A DNA stretch of 47,690 nucleotides from Phycisphaerae bacterium (GTDB taxonomy: Bacteria > Planctomycetota > Phycisphaerae > Phycisphaerales > Phycisphaeraceae). The notes under the pieces are model-generated. The model had not been told where the DNA came from. It did not search any database and saw nothing but the letters and a program-made list of their open reading frames with translations. Every line of letters begins with the position of its first letter. The first letter of the stretch is position 1. The stretch covers positions 1-47,690 of the forward strand of contig JAUHYI010000033.1 in assembly GCA_030426385.1 (NCBI GenBank), given 5' to 3'. Below, in pieces: positions 25,575-33,006 of this stretch. The position numbers and the translations under genes were made by a program.

Positions 25575-25710
25575 ACCAATCCCGTAAAAGATACGGGCAT
25601 TATTCATCGTTAGCCGCCGCCCTTGGGCGGCGCGAAACGTGTGCTAAACATAGGCCGTCGCGCCGCCATAAAGGCGGCGGCTAACACGCGAGTTTTTTTT
25701 CGGGATTGGT
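25575..25710 (+). mobile_element. TIR element with long hairpin core (copy a3, 136 bp)
   Basis: Ends ACCAATCCCGTAAAA and TTTTTTCGGGATTGGT are inverted repeats, a variant of the ATACCCATCCC end. The core at 25609-25685 is the GTTAGCCGCCGCC hairpin. It begins one base after the stop codon of the X-Pro protein gene. GCTAACAC occurs at 25569-25576 and again at 25713-25720, a possible target duplication partly inside the end. Confidence 0.65.
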
Positions 25711-25787
25711 CAGCTAACACAACGCATTCGAGTTCATCCATTCGGTCAAATCGTGGCCAACGACTTTTGCGAAGGTCACGTAACTTT

Positions 25788-25818
25788 AAAACCCACGGCA
25801 TGTCGCCGTGGGTTTTTT
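25788..25818 (+). terminator. rho-independent terminator
   Basis: AAACCCACGGC pairs with GCCGTGGGTTT around an ATGTC loop, followed by six T. The A-run on the left makes it usable on both strands. It lies 215 nt after the X-Pro protein stop, beyond the inserted element, and also downstream of the convergent fbpC gene at a distance of about 190 nt. The shape is strong. Confidence 0.85.
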
Positions 25819-26008
25819 CATGGACGACCAGAAAGCCTTATCCGCAATCCATTAAATTCTCGTGCATGATTTTTGTGGGATTAGTTTGAATGAATAGCCC
25901 GCCGACAGCGTCGGCGCGGATCATTGCCAGCAGTTGTTGTGGTGCTGGTGGGGTGGGTTGTGGGTGGGTGGTGGGGGGAGGTGGGGGAGAGGTGGGGGGG
26001 GGGGATTG
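25819..26008. repeat. gap with G-rich array before fbpC 3' end
   Basis: About 190 nt with no ORF. GGGGGGAGGTGGGGGAGAGG followed by a long G-run lies at about 25975-26006, directly at the 3' end of fbpC. Confidence 0.5.
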
Positions 26009-27082
26009 CTATTGACGCGCGGGAACCGTGTCGGCTCGATCGTCAGCCACGACCACTGCGGGTTCGGTGGCGTGAATCGAGACCGCGTCGTTTTCGCGAT
26101 ACGTACAACGAAAATGAGTGTGGATGCGATACGTCGTGCCATCGGCCAACACGGTGTAGCTCAGGTCGTGACCCTTGAATTCGCGGGCGATCACCGTGCC
26201 TTGCAATCGATCGGCATGAGGTGGGCCGATTTCCAGATGCTCCGGACGAATCGAAACCACGGTCGAACCTTGCGCTGATTCATTCAGTGGCAACGGCCCC
26301 AAGGCGCTTTGCGCGGTTTTGCCGTTGGCCTGCACGTCCAACAAATTCGTCTGTCCTAAAAACGTCGCGACAAACGCGGTGCGCGGTTGGAAATAAACCT
26401 CGTCCGGATACCCCGCCTGAATCAAACGTCCGTCGCGCATCACGGTGATGCGATCGGCAAACGTCAACGCTTCTTCCTGATCGTGTGTGACCAGCACCGC
26501 GGTCATGCCCCGTTGTTGCAACAGTTCGCGGATATCCTGCCGCGTGGATTGTCGCAGGCTCGCATCCAAACCGGAAAACGGCTCGTCGAGCAAAATCAAT
26601 CGCGGTGCCGGCGCCATCGCTCGGGCCACAGCCACCCGTTGTTGTTGTCCGCCCGAGAGTTCCTCGGGCTTGCGATGCGGTAGATCGCCAAGCCCGACCA
26701 TTTGAATCATTTCCATCGCGCGCTTGTGAGCGCTGGAGCGATCAAGATGACGCAGCCCGAACATTACATTGCCGATCACATCTAAATGTGGGAATAATGC
26801 CAGATCCTGAAACACCACGCCGATGTCGCGTTTCTCGGGCCGAATAAAATTTTTATCATCGTTAAACAAATTGCCGTCGACTGCGATCGTGCCACTGTCG
26901 GGCTGTTCGAATCCCGCGATCATGCGCAACGTCGTCGTCTTGCCACAACCCGATGGCCCCAGCAATGCCAGCACCTCACCCTCGGACACATCAAACGTCA
27001 CGCTGTCGGCAGCGATGACGGTTTCGCCATTGTTGCCGAAGCGCTTGTTGAGATTTTGAATGTGTAGTTTGGGAATCGTCAT
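26009..27082 (-). CDS. fbpC: ferric iron ABC transporter ATP-binding protein
   Basis: Energises Fe(III) uptake across the inner membrane. It has 357 residues with Walker A GPSGCGKTT, Q-loop VVFQDLALFPHLDV, signature LSGGQQQRVAVARA, Walker B LILLDEPFSGLD and switch VLVTHDQEEAL. The C-terminal part from about residue 235 is the TOBE-type regulatory domain seen in FbpC/PotA/MalK relatives. It is the last gene of a minus-strand run after the solute-binding protein and permease, with a 267-nt gap before it holding CACAGAG repeats. A related spermidine or thiosulfate role is possible from sequence alone, but the neighbours favour iron. Confidence 0.88.
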   Translation of the reverse strand: MTIPKLHIQNLNKRFGNNGETVIAADSVTFDVSEGEVLALLGPSGCGKTTTLRMIAGFEQPDSGTIAVDGNLFNDDKNFIRPEKRDIGVVFQDLALFPHLDVIGNVMFGLRHLDRSSAHKRAMEMIQMVGLGDLPHRKPEELSGGQQQRVAVARAMAPAPRLILLDEPFSGLDASLRQSTRQDIRELLQQRGMTAVLVTHDQEEALTFADRITVMRDGRLIQAGYPDEVYFQPRTAFVATFLGQTNLLDVQANGKTAQSALGPLPLNESAQGSTVVSIRPEHLEIGPPHADRLQGTVIAREFKGHDLSYTVLADGTTYRIHTHFRCTYRENDAVSIHATEPAVVVADDRADTVPARQ

Positions 27083-27125
27083 GGGGTTGTGGGTGTTGGG
27101 TGGTCATAAAACGTCGGAAGTAAAA

Positions 27126-27316
27126 ACACAGAGACACAGAGACACGGTGGAAGGCGAGCGGGTCGGATGTGTATGTGAAAAACTTCGGGATATTAACGCG
27201 CGCTTTTTTTGCGGGTCTTTACGTGTATTGCTGTTTTTTACTTGTCCTGTTTTCTGTTTTCTGTTTTCTGTTTTCTGTTTTTCTATGGCTTTCTCTGTGT
27301 CTCTGTGCCTCTGTGG
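27126..27316. repeat. CACAGAG inverted pair with internal TGTTTTC heptamer array
   Basis: ACACAGAGACACAGAGACAC (27126-27145) is inverted at 27292-27316 as CTCTGTGTCTCTGTG with a short extension. Between them the heptamer TGTTTTC is repeated about five times (27248-27282). It sits in the 267-nt gap between fbpB and fbpC. The arms could hold a long hairpin in the fbp transcript. Confidence 0.65.
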
Positions 27317-27349
27317 TTTTTTAAATCATATGGCGTTTAGATTTTTTAA

Positions 27350-28960
27350 TCAGATGTTCTTTTCGCCCCGCCATAATACAAGCCCGACGAGCATCGCGCT
27401 GAACGCGACGATCGCCAACGCATAGGGGGCGGCTTCGATGAACATGGCTTCCTGGGCATAGTTGAACGCATTGATGGCTAACGTTGAAAAACCAATCGGG
27501 GCCAACAATATGGTCAGCGGCAATTCTTTCATCGCGGACAAAAATACCAATGCCACCGATACCGCCAGCCCGCTGCGCAACACCGGGAATGTCACACGCA
27601 TAAACGTCCGCAACGGCCCGCAACCCAGCGATCGGCTCGCCTCTTCCAATCGCGGTGTGGCGACGAACAGCGTCGCTCGGATTGGGCCCACCGCCTCGGC
27701 CAGGTAGTGCAGGCTGTATGCATACACCAACAGTCCCAACGATTGGTACAGCCCCGAGTTGATCGGAATGCCAAACGCTTCGTCGAATCGCAAGGCGAAG
27801 AACGTCAGTCCCAACGCAAATGCCAGGCACGGCGTGGCATAACCCAGGTACGCCATGCGCTCGGTTGATCGCGAAAACGCCGAAGGATACCGTCGTGATA
27901 AAAATGCCACCGGCGTCGCCAATCCGGCTGCCAACAAGGCCGCGGGCACGCTTGCGATCAACGACCCACGTAGCGCTTCGAACAATTCCCGGCGATGATA
28001 GGCGGCGTCTGCCACCATGGTTGGTTGTTGGATGGCCCAATAGATGAACGTGCTGAGCGGGGCCAGCAGCGCCGCTAGAATTAGCACGATCAAGAACAAC
28101 ATCGCCACGTAACGCCACACGCCCATGTCATGCTTGCGCGGTTTCGGTGCTCGTTGCGCTCGGCCTTGCAGCGTTAAGCCATGCAACACCCACGCATCGA
28201 TGATCAACACGATTACGGTCAAACCCAATAGCGCTACGGCGATCCATGCTGCATACACGCGCTCGCCCACCTCGTAGAGTTGGAATAGCGCGTAGCTGAA
28301 TGTTTCGTAACGCATCAGGCTGACCACGCCGAAATCCCCGATGACGTTGAGTGTGACCAGTAGCGCGCCTGCGAGAAACGCGGGCTTGAGTTGTGGCAGA
28401 ATCACATGCCATAACACATTGCGTCGCGATCGACCCAGACTGCGGGCAACGTCCTCGAGCGTGGGGTCGAGTCGCATGATGCCGACGCGAAAATTCAACA
28501 ACATCAACGGCATGTTGTATAGCGACAGGGCGAGTAATGCTCCGACAAATCCGGAGAAATGCGGGCCGGGCCAACCGGTGAGCAGCGCCATCGTCCCCAC
28601 GTTGCCGCCGATGCCTTTGTACGCGTAGGCCATCAGGTACGGCGGAATAGCCAAGGGCAACACGCACAGCACCAGCCAGAATTGTCGACAAGGTAAATCG
28701 CTTCGCGTGGTTAGCCACGCCACGATAAACGCCAGCGTAGACGATACCGCCAACACCGCTGCGGCGAGCGTGACCGTGTTGATGAGTAGATGCACGTTAC
28801 GCCAGCGCAACAGCATGGCGCTAAGCTCGCTTGCTTGAGCATCAAACCCGCGCACCAACAAATAACACAACGGCATCGCCACGCCGATAGCCACGCTGAT
28901 CGCCGCGAAAAACAAATACCACGGCCGACGCATACGGCGACGAACCGGGCGCGTGGGCAT
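27350..28960 (-). CDS. fbpB: ferric iron ABC transporter permease (fused two-half form)
   Basis: Inner-membrane channel of the ferric uptake system. It is about 536 residues with about twelve hydrophobic helices arranged as two binding-protein-dependent permease halves. Each half has its EAA-type cytoplasmic loop: DVARSLGRSRRNVLWHVILPQLKPA in the first and EEASRSLGCGPLRTFMRVTFPVLR in the second. This fused layout is typical of FbpB/SfuB. The basic N-terminus RPVRRRMRRPWYLF precedes the first helix. ATG 28960 was used. A TTG at 29002 would add 14 residues and cannot be excluded, as neither has a clear Shine-Dalgarno. Confidence 0.9.
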   Translation of the reverse strand: MPTRPVRRRMRRPWYLFFAAISVAIGVAMPLCYLLVRGFDAQASELSAMLLRWRNVHLLINTVTLAAAVLAVSSTLAFIVAWLTTRSDLPCRQFWLVLCVLPLAIPPYLMAYAYKGIGGNVGTMALLTGWPGPHFSGFVGALLALSLYNMPLMLLNFRVGIMRLDPTLEDVARSLGRSRRNVLWHVILPQLKPAFLAGALLVTLNVIGDFGVVSLMRYETFSYALFQLYEVGERVYAAWIAVALLGLTVIVLIIDAWVLHGLTLQGRAQRAPKPRKHDMGVWRYVAMLFLIVLILAALLAPLSTFIYWAIQQPTMVADAAYHRRELFEALRGSLIASVPAALLAAGLATPVAFLSRRYPSAFSRSTERMAYLGYATPCLAFALGLTFFALRFDEAFGIPINSGLYQSLGLLVYAYSLHYLAEAVGPIRATLFVATPRLEEASRSLGCGPLRTFMRVTFPVLRSGLAVSVALVFLSAMKELPLTILLAPIGFSTLAINAFNYAQEAMFIEAAPYALAIVAFSAMLVGLVLWRGEKNI

Positions 28961-29145
28961 GTCTGGATTCGAAGCGATGTTGGCAGGGGAGAGGTGCGTC
29001 AAGCGTAACCATCAAACATGAAGGCAAACGTGAAGGAATAAACGATAGTCCGCACTGTAGCCACTTGCGTCCTGATATGCGTGGGCACTTGGGCGGATTG
29101 AAATTTCACCTTCATCGGGCCTGTACGCATCGGCATGACTACGTT

Positions 29146-30177
29146 CTAGATCAGCCCGGCTTCACGCAGCAATTTTTGCGTGCCTTCGACATCGTCCATC
29201 TCGTCGAGCGTCACGGTTGGAGCGTTGTGCAGCAACTCATCGAGATCGACAAGGTTGCTGTTGGGAATCACGCCCGTGGTCACAGGGTATTCGAACACGT
29301 CGCTGGTGAAATACTGTTGGGCCTTGGCGGACAACAGGAATTCGACAAAGCGCTGGGCCGTTTCGTGATGCGTGCTGGTTTTGAGGATGCCCACACCTGC
29401 GACGTTGACGAGGTTGCCGATGTCGCCGGGTGCGAAAAATGTTTGAGCCACCGGGTATTTGCTGTCCGATTTTTTGAAACGCAGCAGGTAGTAATGGTTG
29501 GGCAATCCCAGATCAATTTCGCCCGCAGCGAGGGCCTGAATGATCGGGGTGTTTTTGGGATAGGCTTTAGCGCCGTTGTTTTTGACGCCGATCAACCATG
29601 CGCGTGTTTGCTCTTCACCAATCGTGCGACGCATCGCGGTGACGAAAGCCTGGAACGATGCGTTGGTCGGTGCCCAACCGATACGGCCGGCCCACTTGGT
29701 GTCGGTCAATTCCATAATGCTTGTGGGCAGTTGTTCACTGCTGACGCGTTCGGGTGAATAGGCCAACACGCGCGCTCGTGCGCTGGTCGCCAACCACAAG
29801 CCGTTGTCATTGCTGAACTGAGCAGGTACGCCTTCACGCAATGCGGTCGGCAATGTGATGAACTTGCCGTCTGCGGCTAGCGCGCCCAGCGCGCCCGCGT
29901 CCTGGGCCCAGAACACATCGGCAGGACTGCGGTCGCCTTCTTCCATCACCGCGGCCAACATCTGTCCCGTGCTGCCATAGCGCACTTCGACTTCAATGCC
30001 CGTCTCTTGGGTGAACTGACGAATCAACGGATTCACCAGGCTCTTGCTTCGGCCAGAATAAACCGTCAGCGTTTCTGCTTGAACAGGTGCTGACGAGATC
30101 ACGGTCATCGCACCTGCGATCACCATCACAGCCAACGCGATGGCATACTGTCGAACGAAATTTGAAAAGCCAACCAT
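29146..30177 (-). CDS. fbpA: ferric iron ABC transporter substrate-binding protein
   Basis: Periplasmic Fe(III)-binding protein of the transferrin-like FbpA/FutA class. It has 343 residues with a signal peptide of 34 (IALAVMVIAGAMTVISSAPVQA, cleaved before ETLTVYSGR). The mature start LTVYSGRSKSLVNPLIRQFTQETGIEVEVRYGSTGQ is characteristic of the family. GAGG 6 nt upstream favours ATG 30177 over the in-frame TTG at 30189. It is first of the fbpABC run; the permease follows after 185 nt. A 25-bp palindrome 147-171 nt upstream is a candidate metal-regulator site. Confidence 0.92.
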   Translation of the reverse strand: MVGFSNFVRQYAIALAVMVIAGAMTVISSAPVQAETLTVYSGRSKSLVNPLIRQFTQETGIEVEVRYGSTGQMLAAVMEEGDRSPADVFWAQDAGALGALAADGKFITLPTALREGVPAQFSNDNGLWLATSARARVLAYSPERVSSEQLPTSIMELTDTKWAGRIGWAPTNASFQAFVTAMRRTIGEEQTRAWLIGVKNNGAKAYPKNTPIIQALAAGEIDLGLPNHYYLLRFKKSDSKYPVAQTFFAPGDIGNLVNVAGVGILKTSTHHETAQRFVEFLLSAKAQQYFTSDVFEYPVTTGVIPNSNLVDLDELLHNAPTVTLDEMDDVEGTQKLLREAGLI

Positions 30178-30323
30178 GGTATACCTCAATCTGTATCTAT
30201 ATAAAGTCTGACAAGAACCCGGTAGAACTCACGTGCTTTCTACCCAACGCTTTTACCTAACGTTTTGCCCAGGACGTTCCACCCCAGACATTCCACCCCA
30301 AGAGACACTCGTCTCAGCCCACC

Positions 30324-30348
30324 ATTATTGAGTCTTGATCTCAATTAT
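30324..30348. promoter_or_regulatory. palindromic candidate operator upstream of fbpA
   Basis: ATTATTGAG and CTCAATTAT are 9-bp arms with one mismatch around a 7-nt centre. Size, AT-rich arms and position before an iron transporter fit a Fur- or DtxR-type site, although it is not a match I can score to a known box. Confidence 0.45.
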
Positions 30349-30485
30349 GTCAAATCCCCCCCCCCACATGACCCCTTGCATTCCGCCGGGGGCTAAACAA
30401 ATCAAACTGCCCCCCGCCCCCCCCCACACACACCACACACACGCACCCTATTTCCCGCGAATGAGGCGCATTGCATTCACGCGTC

Positions 30486-30562
30486 CGTTAGCCGCCGACC
30501 TTGGTCGGCGTGACGGTGAGTGTTTCCATGTAATCACGCGCCGCCAAATGGCGGCGGCTAAC
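30486..30562 (-). repeat. GTTAGCCGCCG long hairpin (copy a4, 77 nt)
   Basis: Left arm starts GTTAGCCGCCGACC and right arm ends GGCGGCGGCTAAC. The arms have drifted more than in other copies. The centre, read on the minus strand, resembles copies a1 and a3. Flanking inverted ends are weak here. Confidence 0.6.
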
Positions 30563-30596
30563 ACTTTTTAGTACCAATGGCGCTGATTCATATTAG

Positions 30597-30616
30597 CCCC
30601 CGGTGAATACCGGGGG
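30597..30616 (+). repeat. CCCCCGG hairpin repeat (copy b3)
   Basis: CCCCCGG-TGAATA-CCGGGGG followed by TTTGTTTG. The compensating C and G changes on both arms keep a 7-bp stem, so pairing appears conserved. It lies 46 nt beyond the 3' end of the minus-strand dioxygenase gene. Confidence 0.65.
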
Positions 30617-30661
30617 TTTGTTTGAATTGAGAGAAACGAATAGACAGGATGGCCCCGCTGA

Positions 30662-31609
30662 TCAATCCGTCGTATTCGCCTGACACCTGCGCAGGTAAAC
30701 GTTATTGCCGTGATCTTCGGTGCCTTTCCATGCGTAGGGGTCCACGCCCGCCACCAGCTCGATCGTTCGGCGGTCTGCGTTGGCCACCGTTTCGTCGGCT
30801 TTGGGGGTCCATGGCAATTTCGACCACGCATTCATGTAATGGTTGACCAGCACCCGCCGATAGATGTTGCTGCGATTTTTACGCGATCGATGCAGCAGGT
30901 GGCCGTTGAAAAACACCACGGATCCCGCCTTGACCTCGACGGGGACTTCCTGCGAATCGTCGAACCCATAGCTTTCCTGGGAACTGTCGAATTCTTCCGG
31001 GTTTTCGTGGGGTTTTTGTGGATACAGGTAGCCGTTGCGATGCGAGCCGGGTACCACCCACAGGCAGCCGTTCTCGATGGTGGCATCATCGATCGCGATC
31101 CACGCCCCGATCAGCGAACGGTCGCGCGTGGGAATGTAAATCTCATCCTGATGCCAGGCCTGGCCCTGAAACGTCGGCGGTTTTATAAACAGCATCGACT
31201 GCATGCATTTGACGCTTCCGTCCCAGAACGGCAAATGGGCGGCGGTGATCTGGCTCAGGGCCCCGCAAATCTTTTCGTGTTTCACATATTTGTCCATCAC
31301 CGGACTGATGTAATGCGGTTGATGGATGCACAGAATGTTTTGCAGCACCTCTTTTTCCGGCATGCTTTCCGGCAGGGACTTGAGCGTCTCGCATGGATAT
31401 TTCCCGCGGGCCACGTCGACGGTGTCCTTTTTCAATTCATCCAGTTCTGCCGTTGTCATCAGTTCGGGCAACACCAGAAACCCATCGTCGACAAACCCCT
31501 GGACTTGTTCATGATTGAGAATTTTAGGGACCGTAATACACGGCCCCTCGGCAGGTGATGCGTCAGGGCTGGCCTTGGCTGGGGCCTTGGGGGTGGTTGC
31601 TGGTGACAT
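30662..31609 (-). CDS. phytanoyl-CoA dioxygenase family protein
   Basis: Fe(II)/2-oxoglutarate-dependent oxygenase, 315 residues. The metal triad is visible as WHQDE (His153, Asp155) and a distal His in HLLHRS (His240), with the 2-oxoglutarate Arg probably shortly after (RSNIYRRVLVNHYM). N-terminal residues 1-25 are an Ala/Pro-rich extension. ATG 31609 follows GGAG at 8 nt. Bacterial members hydroxylate varied small molecules, so no substrate is assigned. It is divergent from the blaI-like gene across 656 nt and may share regulation with it, which is inference only. Confidence 0.88.
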   Translation of the reverse strand: MSPATTPKAPAKASPDASPAEGPCITVPKILNHEQVQGFVDDGFLVLPELMTTAELDELKKDTVDVARGKYPCETLKSLPESMPEKEVLQNILCIHQPHYISPVMDKYVKHEKICGALSQITAAHLPFWDGSVKCMQSMLFIKPPTFQGQAWHQDEIYIPTRDRSLIGAWIAIDDATIENGCLWVVPGSHRNGYLYPQKPHENPEEFDSSQESYGFDDSQEVPVEVKAGSVVFFNGHLLHRSRKNRSNIYRRVLVNHYMNAWSKLPWTPKADETVANADRRTIELVAGVDPYAWKGTEDHGNNVYLRRCQANTTD

Positions 31610-32265
31610 GGGTTGGGCTCCGGTAGGTCTATAAAATAGCGTAAAAAACCAACGAAACGGCGGTGTCTGATTCGTGGTGTCGCTGGATTGGCGATGACCC
31701 AGTATGTCGTGCGCAGCGAAGCAACACAATGGCCCGAACCGGCGTTAACATGTCTAAAATTGATGTTTGGCCGATCGGGGCCTCATGCCTGGTTGGGTGG
31801 GCTAGTTGGACCAGTCATAGGCCGACCGAACTCAACGAAAAAAACACGAAAAAAAATTTCAATTATCGGCCCAAACGGGGTTGATTTACTGTGTGGATCG
31901 TAGATACTACATGAGCCGTAGTAGTTTAGACGTAGCGGCCACAGGATTCATTACGAGCCGGGGGTGAGTCGGTAAGGGGCTAGACGACGCGCGGCTTAAT
32001 TCGCGCAGGGGAAATTGTGGGGGGGGGGAGGGGGGGTGAACGAGGTACAGCGGTGGGCATTCGAGCTTAGCCGTGTTACTCAGTGAACAGCGATCCGGGG
32101 TACGTTGTGTTAGTGTTTGATGATTTGATTCTTGAATTAGGGTCGTATTCAAACGACGTATTCGGTATTCATTCGCTCCGCACGCTCGGCCGCCCAACGC
32201 ATGGGAATTGCCCAGCGAAAATATGTGCGGGGTACAAATTGGCGGGGGCCTGATAGGAGATATCT
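31610..32265. other. 656-nt divergent gap with dyad promoter and G-rich motif
   Basis: Contains TTGATT at 31881-31886 with a dyad TACTAC-N7-GTAGTA at 31905-31923 over the expected -10 zone, a G-rich motif with TTAATTC lead at 31991-32030, and a GTCGT/ACGAC mini-hairpin near 32144. No ORF is credible. Confidence 0.5.
31905..31923. promoter_or_regulatory. TACTAC-N7-GTAGTA dyad, candidate BlaI-type operator
   Basis: Perfect 6-bp inverted arms. TTGATT lies 18 nt before the dyad on the plus strand and GATACT (31903-31908) could be the -10, so a bound repressor would block this promoter. MecI/BlaI operators are likewise short dyads built on TAC/GTA-type half sites. Confidence 0.5.
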
Positions 32266-32688
32266 ATGCCACGTTGGTCTAATGATGAAACACCACGCCC
32301 TTCGGATTTTGAATTGCAGATCCTCGGGGTGATCTGGAAACTCGGTCCATGCACCGCTCGCCAAGTGCTTGAGAGTTTGCCCGACGGCAAAAAACGGGCT
32401 TACACGTCCGTCTTGTCCGTTATGCAGGTAATGGAAAAGAAAGGCCTGCTGACCCACGCCGCCAAGCGTCAGGGTTTGGCCCACGTGTATCGCGCTAAAA
32501 TGTCACGCGACAAAATTATGGGTCCCATGCTTCGCAATCTGGTCACACGCGTTTTTGCGGGCGAGCCAGCCGTTGCCGTGCAAAGCCTGATCAGCGAATC
32601 CGATGTCACCTCCGACCAGATCTCGCAGATTCGCGAGTTCCTCGACGGCCTCGACACGCTCGCTGAATCAGATTCAACCAGCGACTGA
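32266..32688 (+). CDS. BlaI/MecI/CopY-family transcriptional repressor
   Basis: A 140-residue winged-helix repressor. The DNA-binding domain covers about residues 13-80 (PSDFELQILGVIWKLGPCTARQVLESLP, then RAYTSVLSVMQVMEKKGLLTHAA, AHVYRAKMSRD), as in MecI. The C-terminal helices form the dimer region. Family repressors are inactivated when cleaved after signalling by a partner M56/BlaR1 protein, which is encoded 318 nt downstream on the same strand. No beta-lactamase or PBP gene is nearby, so the target may be a cell-envelope stress response. ATG 32266 is the only sensible start. Confidence 0.92.
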   Translation: MPRWSNDETPRPSDFELQILGVIWKLGPCTARQVLESLPDGKKRAYTSVLSVMQVMEKKGLLTHAAKRQGLAHVYRAKMSRDKIMGPMLRNLVTRVFAGEPAVAVQSLISESDVTSDQISQIREFLDGLDTLAESDSTSD

Positions 32689-33006
32689 ACCCGGGCCAGC
32701 CAATAGGCCACCCTGAACACACCCCACACCCAGGCAGAATCGGCCTCCACCAGCCGCGTTCGCTTGGTCAGGTGGGGTTGTTTTTTTCCAGTCCCGAACT
32801 GGGCCTTGAGTGTCCTATACTTGGGTAACACGCGAGACAATTCGCCGGGCAATTCACGGCGGAATTTGCGGTCTCATGGGGGGACGGGAGGGTCGCGGGT
32901 CACTCACGGCGAAAAATGCCACGGGCCCGCGCATCAGTGACCGGCGCTCATCTGTCGGTCGGAATGTTGGTTTGTTGATCTACTCTGTCACGGTTTAACA
33001 TCGTTC
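32689..33006. other. 318-nt gap between blaI-like and blaR1-like genes
   Basis: A CCACC/GGTGG imperfect stem then a T-rich stretch (about 32748-32788) may be a weak terminator. AATTCGCCG/CGGCGGAATT near 32841-32868 and GGTCACT/AGTGACC (about 32898-32942) are further small inverted repeats, suggesting a structured leader before the blaR1-like gene. No ORF is convincing. Confidence 0.4.

Larger units (their letters stand above)
30178..30661. other. gap upstream of fbpA with palindrome, C-runs and hairpins
   Basis: The 484-nt gap holds the fbpA leader, the ATTATTGAG palindrome, two long C-runs (about 30356-30366 and 30409-30424), one long hairpin (a4) and one CCCCCGG hairpin (b3). No ORF is convincing. 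Confidence 0.6.

Noticed and set aside
20849..25685. Hairpin repeats as a CRISPR array
   Set aside because: Copies are kilobases apart, self-complementary over their whole length and lack regular spacers or cas genes.
25623..25889. Plus-strand 88-codon ORF after the X-Pro protein
   Set aside because: It runs through the hairpin element and across the terminator at 25788-25818; the peptide is just translated repeat DNA.
28960..29002. TTG at 29002 as start of the iron permease
   Set aside because: No Shine-Dalgarno precedes it, and the ATG at 28960 keeps the basic residues before the first helix; it remains possible but is not preferred.
32748..32788. Stem and T-stretch after the blaI-like gene as a firm terminator
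   Set aside because: The CCACC/GGTGG stem is short with a long loop and the T-tract is interrupted, so it is mentioned only as weak in the gap entry.
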